DNA of 64,000 nt, from contig CP071493.1 in NCBI GenBank assembly GCA_017354895.1, positions 4,092,001 to 4,156,000 of the forward strand, read 5' to 3'. A program made the position numbers and the translations under genes. This DNA is from Podospora comata (taxonomy: Eukaryota; Ascomycota; Sordariomycetes; Sordariales; Podosporaceae). Positions 1 through 11,900 of the stretch are shown here, one piece after another. The notes below the pieces were generated by a model, which did not search any database, was not told the DNA's origin, and saw only the letters and a list, made by a program, of their open reading frames with translations. Position 1 is the stretch's first letter. Every line of letters begins with the position of its first letter.

Positions 1-1758
1 AGCCAGTCAGCGCAACAAGGAAGGAAACAAGACAGTGTTTTCGTTATCCCTATGGACAAGAAGATCCCCAAGATCCGCCTCCGCACCAGACAGGTCTCCG
101 AACTTCTCGGAAAGCGCATCTTGGTCACGATCGATGCTTGGGACCGCAGCTCTCGCCACCCGTCCGGCCACTTTGTGCGCTCTCTCGGTGAACTGGAGAC
201 GAAGGCTGCCGAGACAGAAGCCCTACTCCTGGAGTACGACGTTCAGTACCGGCCTTTCCCCAAGACCGTCCTCGACTGTCTGCCCAAGGAAGGTCACGAC
301 TGGCGGGTGCCACAGAGTCTCGAGGATCCAGGCTGGAAAGACCGCCAGGATCTCAGAGATCTCTTGATTTGCAGTATTGACCCCATCGGGTGCCAAGATA
401 TCGACGACGCTCTTCATTCGCGGCCTCTACCTAATGGCAACTTTGAGGTTGGAGTCCACATCGCCGATGTTTCACATTTCGTCAAGCCCGGCAACGCCAT
501 GGACGCCGAGGCGAGCATTCGTGGCACCACAGTCTACTTGGTCGACAAGCGTATCGACATGCTTCCGATGCTTCTCGGTACCGACCTCTGCTCTCTCAAG
601 CCCTACGTCGAGCGCTATGCGTTCTCGGTCATTTGGGAGATGACCTCTGATGCCGACATCGTGGGCTCCCGCTTCACCAAGTCTGTCATCAAGTCACGTG
701 AAGCCTTCAGCTACGAACAAGCGCAGTTGAGGGTCGACGACAGCTCTCAACAGGACGAGCTCACCACCAGCATCAGAACTCTCTTGGCTCTCTCGAAGAA
801 GCTCAAGCAGAAGCGTCTCGATGCCGGTGCCTTGTCCCTCTCCTCCCCAGAGGTCAAGGTGCAAATGGAGTCCGAGACCTCAGACCCCATCGACGTCAAG
901 ACCAAGGTCCATCTCGACACCATGTCCCTCGTCGAAGAGTTCATGCTTCTTGCCAACACCTCGGTCGCCAGAAGGATATACGAAGCCTTCCCCCAAACCG
1001 CCATCCTCCGCCGCCACGGCGCGCCCCCCAAGACCAACTTTGACGAACTTTCTAACCAGCTCAAGGTCAAGCGCGGCCTCGACCTCAGCGTCGAATCCTC
1101 CCGCGCCCTGGCCGACAGTCTCGACCGCTGCGTCGACGAAAAGGAGCCCTTCTTCAACACCTTGGTGCGCATCATGGCCACCCGCTGCATGATGTCGGCC
1201 GAGTACTTTTGCTCCGGCACGCAGGCCTACCCCGAGTTCCGCCACTACGGTCTCGCGTCCGAAATCTACACGCACTTCACCTCGCCCATCCGCCGGTACG
1301 CCGATCTGATGGCCCACCGTCAGCTCGCCGCGGCGATCGAATACGAGGCCATCCACCCCAGCACGCGCAGCAGGGGCAAGCTCGAGGCTGTGTGCAAGAA
1401 TATCAATGTCAGGCACCGGAACGCGCAGCTGGCGGGGAGGGCGAGCATTGCTTACTATGTCGGCCAGGCGCTCCGCGGCAAGGCGACGGAGGAGGACGGG
1501 TTCGTCATGAAGATTTTTAGCAACGGGTTTGTGGTTTTGGTGCCGAGGTTTGGGATTGAGAGTTTGATAAGGCTGAGGGATCTGGCTGAGACGGAGCCGC
1601 AGGCCGAGTTTGACGCGGAGAATTATGTGCTGCGGGTCAGTGGGAGTAGGGAGGTGAGGGTGGAGCTGTTCCAGAAGGTGAGGGTGACGGTGACGGATCA
1701 GAAGGATGAGACGACGGGGAAGAGGGGGGTGAGGATGGAGTTGGTCAAGACCTATTAG
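1..1758 (+). CDS. DIS3: Dis3/Rrp44 exosome ribonuclease, C-terminal part (5' end outside window)
   Basis: This is the processive 3'-5' exoribonuclease subunit of the RNA exosome. The frame is already open at base 1, so the N-terminal PIN endonuclease domain and cold-shock domains lie mostly outside the window; 585 codons and a stop are seen. The RNB catalytic centre reads [15 protein letters not shown], with the family's four metal-binding aspartates. Further RNB motifs include [18 protein letters not shown]. The C-terminal ~90 residues (from about [14 protein letters not shown]) form the S1 RNA-binding domain. No intron is visible here. The ATG at 52 is internal, because upstream codons (ending VFVIP) continue the conserved sequence. 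From about 1430 the coding strand changes from C-rich to strongly G-rich. Its 3' end converges on NUG1. Family assignment is firm; only the truncation is due to the window. Confidence 0.96.
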   Translation, partial: SQSAQQGRKQDSVFVIPMDKKIPKIRLRTRQVSELLGKRILVTIDAWDRSSRHPSGHFVRSLGELETKAAETEALLLEYDVQYRPFPKTVLDCLPKEGHDWRVPQSLEDPGWKDRQDLRDLLICSIDPIGCQDIDDALHSRPLPNGNFEVGVHIADVSHFVKPGNAMDAEASIRGTTVYLVDKRIDMLPMLLGTDLCSLKPYVERYAFSVIWEMTSDADIVGSRFTKSVIKSREAFSYEQAQLRVDDSSQQDELTTSIRTLLALSKKLKQKRLDAGALSLSSPEVKVQMESETSDPIDVKTKVHLDTMSLVEEFMLLANTSVARRIYEAFPQTAILRRHGAPPKTNFDELSNQLKVKRGLDLSVESSRALADSLDRCVDEKEPFFNTLVRIMATRCMMSAEYFCSGTQAYPEFRHYGLASEIYTHFTSPIRRYADLMAHRQLAAAIEYEAIHPSTRSRGKLEAVCKNINVRHRNAQLAGRASIAYYVGQALRGKATEEDGFVMKIFSNGFVVLVPRFGIESLIRLRDLAETEPQAEFDAENYVLRVSGSREVRVELFQKVRVTVTDQKDETTGKRGVRMELVKTY

Positions 1759-2117
1759 ATGGTGGGGGAAAATGAAGGTTATTGTAGGGAAGTAGTAAAA
1801 GAGTAAACCAGGGTACATGTATGGTTGTTTTCTTCTCTGGACCAATTTTCCTGCGTTTTCGTAGTTCTTTGAGAGATTCGGATATCGTATTTACCATCAT
1901 GCTAAACAAGAAAACGACATCAAAGGCCACAAAAGTACATAATATACCATCTTTCATTCATTTAAACCCCCCAGTTTTTGTTTCTCTCTTCTCCTCTCTC
2001 TCTCTCTCGACGCCAAAACGCCTTTGTGCCACTTAACGAAACAAGAAAGCTGAATGAACCGCCCTGCAAAATAAATGCCAACTGAACCGAAAGATAAAGA
2101 AAAGAAAAAAAAGGTAT
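1759..2117. other. Convergent 3' spacer between DIS3 and NUG1
   Basis: This 359-bp stretch holds the 3' untranslated regions of both neighbours. It is AT-rich, with A-rich runs on the plus strand near 2090-2112 and a CT-rich run near 1985-2010. No gene is seen. Confidence 0.6.
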
Positions 2118-3850
2118 CTACTCCATCTCAACCTCATTACCCCCCTCCTCCTCCGCACCAGCCTCCATGCTGGCCCACAAGCCCTCCAAGTTGAACTCCT
2201 GCGCCCACTCGGTGACAATCTTCTTCTGATCGGCACCCACCTCCTCGTTGGCAATCTTGACCGGCCCCTTCGCCGAAGCAGCCGGGGCACCGGTCTGAAC
2301 CGCTGGTGGGACAGCCGACCAGCCCTGGATTCTGCCGTCTCTCCAGTCTGTCACCACCGTCATGGCAGCAGCCTGGATGTTGGGAACACCGCCCCTCCCG
2401 AGACGTCCTCTCTTCCTCGCGACCTGGACAAGGAAGTCGGTTGTCGAGTCTCCGCTCTCGGGGTTGATGAGAAGAGGGGGGAGGTCGTAGAGCTGAATCA
2501 TCTTCTCGAGAAGCTCTGGCTGGGCAGACAGGCGCTTGAGGAGGAGGGTGACGGCCGGAACCGGGTCGTCGATTTGCTTTGGTGGGACGGCGTTGAGGAG
2601 GACGAGGTGGGCGTGGGCTTCGGTTGGGTTCTTGGGGGTGAAGCTGGAGATGGAGCCGGTAGAGGGGAAGACGATACCGGGGGAATCGAGGAGGGTGAGC
2701 TTCTGGTCGATCTTGACGGCGCGGATAGAGGTCGTGACACCGGCTTCGGCACCGGCGGGGCAAGGGGCGCGGTTATTGCGGCCACCGAGGCGGGAGAGGA
2801 GAGCGTTGATGACGCTGGACTTTCCGACATTGGGGTAGCCGATGACACCAACCGAGATGGCGCGCTTGAGGTTGCGTGACGCGGCATAAGACTTGAGCGC
2901 CTTGAAGAGGGCAGAGGAGGTACTCTGAACGGTGATATCGCGGTGATTGAAGACGTGCGCATTGGGCGCAGGGTTGGAGGCGCGAAGAGGGAGGGTAGGG
3001 AAGAAGCGACGGAGATGGGCGAGCCAAGCGCGGAGAACTGGTGGGGGGATCAGGTCGACCTTGTTGAGAATGAAGATGAGACGCTTGCCACCGCTAGCAG
3101 CAGCCATCACGGCCTTCTCAACATCGCGCGAGCGGGTGCCTTCGGGGTCGCGGGCGTCGAGAACGTAGAGAACAACGTCGGCTTGGTCAACAACTTGCTT
3201 GAAGACCTTGTCGAAGGCCTTGCGGGACGAAGCACCGCCTGGAACCTCGATCGCGCCAGACTCCTCATCGTCGGAAGAATCATCCTCATCGTCGTCCATC
3301 TCATCGTCGTCACCGCTCTCCAGCTCTTTGTCATACTGCTCGGCCGCTTTCCTGGCACTGCGAATGAGAGCCGCAAGAGGGTTGGAGTCGTCCCCCTCGC
3401 TGTCGTCATCGTCCTCATCGACCATCATGGAATCCTCCTCGAGTCCCTCAAACTCTTCGTCGTCGTCCATGCGATTCTCATCCTTGTTCTCCTCAGATCC
3501 AGCGGCCTTGGCAGCCTTGAGCATCTCTTTTCTACGCTTCTGCTCCTCAGCTTTCCTGATGCGGTCCTCCTCGATCTGGTTCAACAGCTTCTCCTTGTAA
3601 GGGAACAGGTTGGGGATGCCGGGGTCCTTCTTGAGCTTGCTCTTCCATTGTGGGTTCTTCTTGGCTTCCTTCTTCGCCTTGCGCTGCTTCGCGGCCGAGG
3701 CCTTCTGAATCTTGTGCCTCAAGCGAACGGGAGTGCGCTTGGATTTCGGCTCTAGGGGGTTTGGGCGGGTTAGAAAAGATCAATTGGCAATAGATCGAGG
3801 AGATAGAGGGGAGAGCGCATACTTTTCGGTTTGGTTATTGATCCTGCCAT
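2118..3850 (-). CDS. NUG1: Nug1 nuclear/nucleolar GTPase (GNL3/nucleostemin family)
   Basis: A circularly permuted GTPase acting in pre-60S ribosome maturation and export. Two exons, 3850-3823 and 3751-2118, with a 71-nt intron (3752-3822), give 553 aa; the 28-nt first exon supplies MAGSITKPK. Basic N-terminus (GNL3/Grn1 type, residues ~10-90), an acidic Asp/Glu stretch (~105-175), then the GTPase motifs in permuted order: G4 NKVD (~239), G1 GYPNVGKSS (~314), G2 around GVTTS (~347), G3 DSPG (~365). The length is close to the family norm (yeast Nug1 is about 520 aa). The start is chosen because the spliced first exon extends the conserved basic N-terminus and is the first ATG. It is divergent from the HAD phosphatase gene and shares its promoter region. 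The last ~300 bp are G-rich on the coding strand, unlike the C-rich middle. Confidence 0.95.
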
Positions 3851-4693
3851 TTTACCTGATTTAATTTTATGATCAAAATGGCTTCGATCGTCTGCTTACT
3901 TGCCCTGGAGATGGGTCGCAAAGCAGGGCGATTGTAAAAGTTCAAAAAAATTATGGTGGAGCGCTGGTCCTGCCGCCCCTCACCGCCTACGATAAGACAG
4001 AATTGTGATGCTTATCGGGGTTATCGGACCCACCGCCCCTCACTGTCAATGGCATTGTGGGGTTGACATCTCGTCGATTCTTCGGATGAACATCTCAAAA
4101 TCTTTTGTTTCAGTCTTCATTCACTGTCAATGATTCAAAGAATCTCGAGGCTTTTGAGGGTCCCTGTTGAATACCACATAGTCTCTCAACATGGGTAGTA
4201 CATTGATCACTTATATAGTACACATATATGACAGACCTATATAGGCAGCTTCATTCTCACAAGATATCTTTCAATTCTCGTGATTCGTCTCTCAAATTAA
4301 AGAACGCTGTCTCTGCCTCCGATGGGTCACCCGGTAACCAGAAAAGAAAGCGGAGATGTCCATTTAGCCACTTCCCAGAGCATTGGGCTCCAACAACGGT
4401 CAATCTCACCGCCGAAGAGAAAAAAAGTGGAATCTGATGTTTCCTGATTGGGATACTCCGACACTGGTTGCCGACCCGACCCGACGACGTCGTGGTGGAT
4501 TTTGATTTGTTTTGGCTCCCATGCCAACTCTTGAAATGCTATCTTGTCTCCCTTCTTTTCCTCTTGCATTCTGACTCTAACCTGATCAAGTTACATCATT
4601 CTGTTTCCTAAAGACTCATCACATATTCTCACTTTGAGAGACTCATCCACACAGTCTTACCACCAGCCTCAGGTATTATAACCAAACGTCACA
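3851..4693. promoter_or_regulatory. Divergent promoter NUG1 / HAD phosphatase, with paired CCGCCCCTCAC elements
   Basis: This 843-bp region separates two divergent start codons. Two identical 11-mers CCGCCCCTCAC lie at 3973-3983 and 4033-4043, exactly 60 bp apart. Each contains CCCCT, the core of the fungal stress-response element (STRE). Between them are GATAAG (3991) and a tandem TTATCGG (4012 and 4021). A TATATAG-like stretch lies near 4212-4245. The elements are 120-190 bp from NUG1 and ~650-720 bp from the phosphatase. The function is inferred only from the motifs. Confidence 0.45.
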
Positions 4694-5492
4694 ATGGGAA
4701 GCATAGACACCGCCGGCTACAGCTTCACAGCCGGCCCCGAAACCGTCTCCTTTGACAGTTTCCTCTTCGACATGGACGGCACAATCATTGATTCCACCGC
4801 CGCCGTAGAGAAGCACTGGGAAGGGTAAGAGCCCTCATCCCCTCTTGTTCATATCAAACCCAGAAACTAACCACTATCCCTCCAGCATCGGCAACGACAT
4901 CGGCGTAAGCCCCGAAATCATCCTCCAAACCTCCCACGGCCGCCGAACAATAGACATGCTCAAGATCCTCGCCCCGGAAAAGGCCACCTGGGAATACGTC
5001 CAATCCAGGGAAGCCCTCCTCCCCAAACTCTACGGCTCCGACGCCGTCGAGATCCCCGGCGCCCGCTCCCTCCTCGATTCCCTCATCGCCCTCTCTGCCC
5101 CCTGGACAATCGTCACGTCTGGCTCCCTTCCCCTCGTAAGCGGGTGGCTCAAGGTCCTTGACCTGCCTATCCCGGAACACCTCGTCACGGCGGAATCTGT
5201 GCAAAACGGCAAGCCAGATCCGGCCTGCTATCGTTTGGGGAGGGAGAAGCTGGGCGAGTCGGCGGGTGAGGGGAAGGAGGTTTTGGTGTTTGAGGATGCT
5301 CCTGCTGGGATTGAGGCTGGGAAGGCGGCTGGGTGCAGGGTTGTTGGGTTGGTGACTTCTCACAGTGTGGAGGAGGTTTTGTCTGCTGGGCCGGATTGGG
5401 TGGTGAAGGATCTGACGCAGGTTAGGATTGTGAGGAGGGAGGAGGATGGGAGGGCTGTGCTGGAGATTGGGGGGTTGTTGGTGAGGAATTAG
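4694..5492 (+). CDS. HAD-superfamily phosphatase, glycerol-3-phosphatase (GPP)-like
   Basis: Two exons (4694-4824 and 4886-5492; 61-nt intron) encode 245 aa, the usual length of the Gpp1/2-DOG1 subfamily. HAD motif I is DMDGT, with nucleophile Asp26 and acid/base Asp28. Motif II is in VTSGS, the motif III lysine is in NGKPDP, and motif IV is FEDAPAGIEAGKAAG. A small helical cap lies between motifs I and II. Family members hydrolyse glycerol-3-phosphate to glycerol, or sugar phosphates such as 2-deoxyglucose-6-phosphate, in the cytosol. Glycerol-3-phosphatase is favoured by overall resemblance, but the substrate cannot be settled from sequence. If correct, it is the output enzyme for osmolyte synthesis controlled by the HOG cascade, whose MAPKKK is encoded at 18.6-22.8 kb. 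From about 5215 codon choice shifts abruptly from C-ending to G/T-ending. Confidence 0.88.
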
Positions 5493-8400
5493 GGGTGAGA
5501 GTTGGGAAAGGGGCGTTTGGGTGATGGACTGGAAGGAGGATAGATGCTACAGGATCACTGTTGGGGGCTATGGGACATGGTATGGCTGTTAATAGATGGA
5601 ATATCGGCATTTTCATGGGTTTTACCAGCAAATGCCTGCAATTATTTGGTGCGTGTTGGATTAGGGAAGTATGTGAAGTGTTAAAGATCCTGCGTGATAT
5701 GTGAGCTGCATATTTCGTCGCGGTGAATGAAAGAGCAGAAAACTCAAGAAAATCTACATTTACCTAGTGGAGATATGAGCAATGATCCTTGAGATCGGAA
5801 ACTGGTTTCAGGCGGATGTTTAAGAAGTATTTCAACGGTATCCCTATGAGGCGTCAGGTTGAGGTCTTTGACAATAAGCAGGACCAAAGTGAAGCTTTGC
5901 GTTTTGGATAACCTGATGGTTCTTTCAACTTTCATCATATGGAGGCCCTGGTTACTTTGACATCGGTCACCAAGTCATCCATAGTAGATATTACAGGGGC
6001 TAGGGAGAGATGTAAACAGAGGTCAGTCCACTGTTGTTTAAACCATACCTTACATATTCACTAAATGCCGACAAGTATACCTGATAGCCAACAAACCCCG
6101 GTAGCTAGAACTCAGTAAAGATAACGGCCCAACAATCAAAGATGCGCCGCTTGGTAGGCATGTCTCATCAACGTACACATCTACTCTCACATTTCAGCTC
6201 TTACATTCCACAGAACAACACATAGACCCTCACAGCTAACATGGACTCAGGGCCTTGCTATGAGATTAGACAAACGAATGATCTGTACCCTGAATCATCA
6301 GCAGAAAAGCATGACGCAGTCTCAGTAACGTACGTTTGCTTCAACGGTGACGTTGACGATGGCTGTCTCATGGAACTCGACGTCAACATCATCAAGATCA
6401 ACAAAAGTAAATCCAACTCGAGACATGAGCAGTAGTGATGACGGCGGCAAGCTCTTTTGACACATTTCGCCGACGATCCAAGATCGACATGATACCTATC
6501 TACCTCGCCGCCATGCTTTCCCCCAGAAAAAGACCACCACCAAAAACCTCCCAATGTCCTTTTTGCCATCCTAAAGTTCCTCACCGTTACTCACCGAGAA
6601 CGAGATCAATGTCTCGGCTAACTCAACATCCACCCACCTGATTCCTTTTCTTCTTCCCAAACCTCCCACCCGTCCCCGAGTGTCTCGGTCTGTGTCTTCC
6701 TCCAGCTCCCCACCCGCCATGAGCTAACTTTAGCATCATCCACGGCATCCTTTCCCACCCATCCATGTACATACACTACATTATTCCGCTCTCCTCCTCC
6801 TCCTCTAACCCATGAATGTATCCTTTCGCCACCCCTCGGAAGCGGGAAGACAACAACAGCAGCTCAAGAAAACAACAGTGCGAGGTTACCCCCCCTAAAC
6901 CCCCTTCCACCCCCAGAAGAGGAAAAAAGCTGACGACAAACAACGTCACATAAGAAGTCTAGAAGCCGATCGGCACATGTAGGCCACCGGGTTCAAAACT
7001 AAAAAGTTCCTCCTCGTGGCACTAAAACACACATCAACTGCACTGCTGCGCTGCAATAAAAGCCGAGTTCACTCCAGCCCAGTCGAGGCCAACCCCCCCC
7101 CCCTCTCTCCTTCCCACCTCTCAGCCCAAACCCTAACCGAAGCCTGCCCCCGGGATGTCTTGCGGCGTCCCGGTCAGGTGCCGGTTCGCCTCGCGCTGAT
7201 CATCACCCTCTTCTTCCAGTCTACTACTGCAGAACACACCACGCGAGGAGGGGAAGAGGAAAAAAGATGCGGGGGAAACACAACAATCCTACCTCCCTTG
7301 TGCCCTTTGGGCTAGTATACACACAACCAGCCCACCCCATTTTCATCATTTTTACCTGTCTTAGTGTAGTTCCTAGTAACCGGCAAGTGGTGTGTAAACA
7401 TCCCTTCACCATCCAGAGGAATGTTGAACATGATGATATCCCTTTCCCTTCCCCGTCAACGGAGGCCGCATATAATGCAGAAAAAAGGTGGAAATAACAC
7501 CTCCCTCCCTCCCCTTGCCACCCGCATGGAATAAAATGTTTTTGGGAAATAAGAAAGAAGAAGAAAAGAGCAGCAAGCAGGTACACACATAACACATAAC
7601 ACAGTCACGCAGTCAGGCGGCAATGAACGGCGGCCAACCCACCCCCCACCGTCTTTGCACTCGCAAAATGGCACCAGCACACACAACGCGCTGACCTCAT
7701 GGTTAGAAATCTTGGGGAAAGCAAAGGTGTGTGTGGGTGTCATGACAGGGGGGGGGGGTCCATCACAACCGTGCGAGAAGGCGCGCGCGTCAAATGTGTG
7801 CGGGATGCTCATCAATCCTTCCTTTCTGCAGTCTGCCAGGGGGAAATTTGAGAAAGCACCCTTCTGTCCCGTGGCGGCGGCTGCGGCGATAACCGATTGA
7901 TACCTTTCATTCACGCGTTCACGTTGGGAGGGATACCTATCTCAGCTCTTACCCGGGGATCGAGAAGGAGAGGGAGGGGGCGGTTAACGAAATCGGGATC
8001 TCGGGTACAAGAAGAGTGAGTCTGACTGATAGAGAATACACATACAGATGTGTAACCCAGGTGACGAAAGGGTATAAAAGAGCAAAAGAGTGCGGAATTT
8101 GTTGCGGCCGCTTGCATGACGGCGGAGAGGGCAAAAAGTTGTGAGCCCCGTCCTGACATATCGAAAATTAGTCCGACTCTGAAAATCTCACTGTTGTGTA
8201 AACATCTTGCACATCCTCTTTAAATTGGTCGGCGATTTGCGTAACGATAGAGTTATCGTTCCTGCATAACCCGTCAGGCATTCGTACGAAGAAGACGTCT
8301 CAAATCAATCTTGGTATCCAAAGAAAAAAACTGATCAACACAGCCTCGGGCCGTTGAGCTAACACAGCATATAAGACTGGAATGGCGAACAACAAGTTTC

Positions 8401-8943
8401 CAACAACACACAAAAAAGAAACTCCGATGGAGAGATGGACGGATGGACGGATGAGGGCTGATGCGTGGCGTTTTCCCTAGACAAACTGGCAAGGGAAAAC
8501 GTCCGACGACGAGTGCTGTGCTGCCCCCTTTTTCCCCTGCAGGAAAAAGAAGAAGCATTTGGGTGGTTTTGATTTCCGACCTGAGACTTGGTTTCCTGCA
8601 GGAACAAGAGACAGGATCGACCATCACGCATTATGTTGAGTATCTGCAGTCAATTTATTAGCCCATGCCATAGATGCGGCTCAAAATCCACAGAATTAGA
8701 ATCTGTAAAGTCTGTGAGGGCCGTAAATGAATCTTAAATTACTTCCCCCACGTTGCATTTGCAGCCTCCCATCATTGATTCGTCTGCTGCCCTCGACGGG
8801 ATCCAGGGAGCTCCCGTTGCCGAACAAGACGATCGACGACCGATCTGATTAACCTCTGATCGCCTGTCAGCATCCCCGTCAGAAGGCTTGTCAGTTAGTC
8901 GTTCAAATAACCCAACTTGCCTGTCGTCATGGAGATGATGAAA

Positions 8944-8975
<32 letters not shown>

Positions 8976-11900
8976 CCCATCGCCCAGATGAAGAGGTTGG
9001 ATTCCCGTGTCCTCGTCCTCGCACCAGGCAGAACGGTGTGGGCTTGCCGATAAAACACTGTGCCCGTTGGAGGATGCAGGGATTTTCACCATGTACCTGC
9101 TTGTACCTTTTGGTCATGTTATCCAACAGGGAGCTTTGGACAAGGCTCCCCTCCAGACACACACGTGGCCGCCCGGGCCAGCAAATAATCCTAATTTCCT
9201 GGCCCCTGGGACGCGCTCCATCAGGGCGTCAAACACTGTTCTTTCTGACCGTGGGCGGTGAACCTCTGATTCAGGTACCGATGTTGGATGAGCACAAAAG
9301 GTTCGCCGTGGTTCAGCGTTTGGCCGTCCATTGAGACCGCTGGTGGAAGCGATTCGCCTTCAGTCCCGCACTGTGATTGTCTACCGCGAAGGACTGGTTG
9401 TGACTGCTGGCAGCGCGCGCGGCGGGTTACGAGCTGGTTTCCTGCTTGAGCAGCCCCGTCATCCATGACAGCGTTACACTCGGATTCAGTCGTGTCCTCC
9501 CCATCTCTCCAGCTCCCCCGCCCCGCCGCGGTTTTGGAGCCGGATCAAAAGCTTCGATAAGGCGAAGGAAGGTCCACTCTTGGCCGCCCGGCGTTGCGGA
9601 CAAAAATGTTAGACCGTTGTTAAGCTTGCCGGTCTCGGTCATTTTCAAACCCGAGAGTGTTGGACACTGTTTACCACCACTGTTGGTCCGTCATCTTGGC
9701 CGCTGCTTGCATTAGCTTTGGCTTCCTCTACGAACTGCCGGTGCTCACTACTATCATCGAACATTCGTTGCCGACTTCTTTATGGTAGTCAACCATGGAT
9801 GGCACAGGATGGGTGTTATGTTATGAAGGCTGTACAACACCGTAGCACACAGATCCCACGCATTGACCCGTACGCGAACCAATGAGCAAGGCTGGCGTGG
9901 GAGTTCGACGCAATGCTACTCATCTGCTTGTCGTTCAAAGCTGTGATTCCGTGTGTCAGCAAGATACGGAGAACGCTGGGGAGATACATACGCTGAAATG
10001 TACAAGAAAAGTTCCCGATCAGACCTTTGAGTTTGACATGTCGAAATGATCTGTTGAGACACCGACTGACCTTGGCTCGCCTGATGACATCGAAACTGTG
10101 CTGCTGGAGCTGATTCGATCGCTTGCCGTAGGTTCATTGCTGTTTCTTTTCTTCGTCTGAGCAGTCGTTCTGATGCCCATGAGCTGCGTGGGTTGTGACG
10201 TACGGCTGGTGATACGGGCCCACCTAGGTAACTTCTCAGAGACGGCCGATGTGACTGTGGTTTTTGTCCTATATCGCACATCTTAAGAAAATCCGGGATG
10301 GGGGAGCTTGGGCTTGAGCGCCCGCAATTTCGTAATCACTTGCTGAGACCCATCAGCCAAAGAGAAGGCCATCCTCAAGCCACAAGATGCAGCGCGGGAT
10401 GCACCCGAACCAGCCTCTAGTCTCCGGTCTGCTTTGTTGCGCCAACCGAGTATGCATCTGCTCTCCAACCGCAGCATCTTCCTGCTTCGGAGTGTTGAAA
10501 AGTGCCGAATGCTTGGTAGGAGAAGCAGGAAGAAAAGGGGACAGCATTCTGATCGGACGGGATGTCTGAAGATTTCGGCATGGTGGTTTTCCAACCGAAC
10601 GGTCTTTTTGCAGAGTGTCACCCCCACTCTAGAGTGCGACAGAACGGGCGCCATAAATAGAAATGTGCATGCACTGTAGCAGCACGTCTCCTGTATTCGG
10701 ACTGTAGCGTAGTGCTGGAAAATGCGGTGTTACGGTGCGGCGCCGTGTCTTCGACTTCTTGTCCAACAAATCTCCGTCAGGTTGTGGAATTCTGGTGGAT
10801 GGGAAATCATCAGCTGCAAGTGACGCCCGGGAACCACCTAAGCTGCCGCACCCGTCCAACTTGATTGCCGTCATGGCAGCGCCGACGGGCGGTATCTGTG
10901 CCTCTTCGGTGAGGTGAGCTTTCACCTCATCACCTCATCTGCAGAGCAGGATGCACATCATCCTTGAGCGGGGTAATCTACGAGGCGCGTGCCTGGAGGA
11001 GAGAATCCCATGGTTGGGAGGGTTGGGGGTTGTCAAAGTCGTACGGTATTTTTTTCTTCTTTATCCCTCTTCACCATCGCAGGGTGGTATCGAGAAGTGT
11101 TGGATGTCACTGTGTTGCCTGTTCGAGTGCTGCTCCAGTTGCTACTCCAGTGCTGCTGTTGTCGGTGGAGTTCGTTCGAGCTGGAGTCTGTCATCAGGCG
11201 ACTTCTGGATATCTCTTCCTGCAGCAGGGCGGGAAACGGCAAGGTTTGGCGGTCGTCGGTGCATCAGGCGAATCAGAAGAGGCGGTAAGCGAAAGCGGCC
11301 GGTGTGGACTGGCATCCGCTGCCATCTGGCGGCCACCTCAACGGGGAGTGCTAGGAAGAGAGAAGGAACTTCTCGACAGCCCCGCGATAATTGTTCCTGA
11401 CCTTGCAAGGATGCCGATTGCATCAGACAGCTGCAGCGCGAGGCTTGTTTGCTTTGCCGCAACTGTCAACTCCACCGCTGTTTCTCCCTCACGAAACACT
11501 GGTGCGAAGCTATTCCTTCAACGGCTTCTAATGAAATCCCAATGGGGTGGGAGCCGGGGAAAATGCTTGGTGTGGAGTTGGCACTCAACCTCAACTTCTT
11601 CAACAACACCAACAGACTCGTGCAAAGACGCAGTGAGATGCTCGGTTACACAGACACTGTCGTCAAGACGCAGGACATGTCTCTGGTCATCCAGTCAGAA
11701 ACCGTGGAGCAACACGTTGAAGGACCCGCCTCGCCGATTTCAGGACCTCCCTAACAGATATCGTGAGAGAAGGGCCAAAGGGCTTCTTCGCCCACACTAG
11801 TTTTGGTGTTGATCCGGCAGCAACCGGCGGCGGCTGGACTTGAGGCTGAGGCGCCGGCATAGGACGACCCTTCGGCACCGAATTACGGGTTGGCATTCTG

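Noticed and set aside
6241-6435. Small open frame of 64 codons with an ATG after a plausible leader
   Set aside because: No homology cue, no intron and no codon bias; one such frame is expected by chance in 8.7 kb.
8734-9162. Minus-strand frame with a polyhistidine run
   Set aside because: The His run is only the reverse reading of the ATG microsatellite; nothing else supports a gene.
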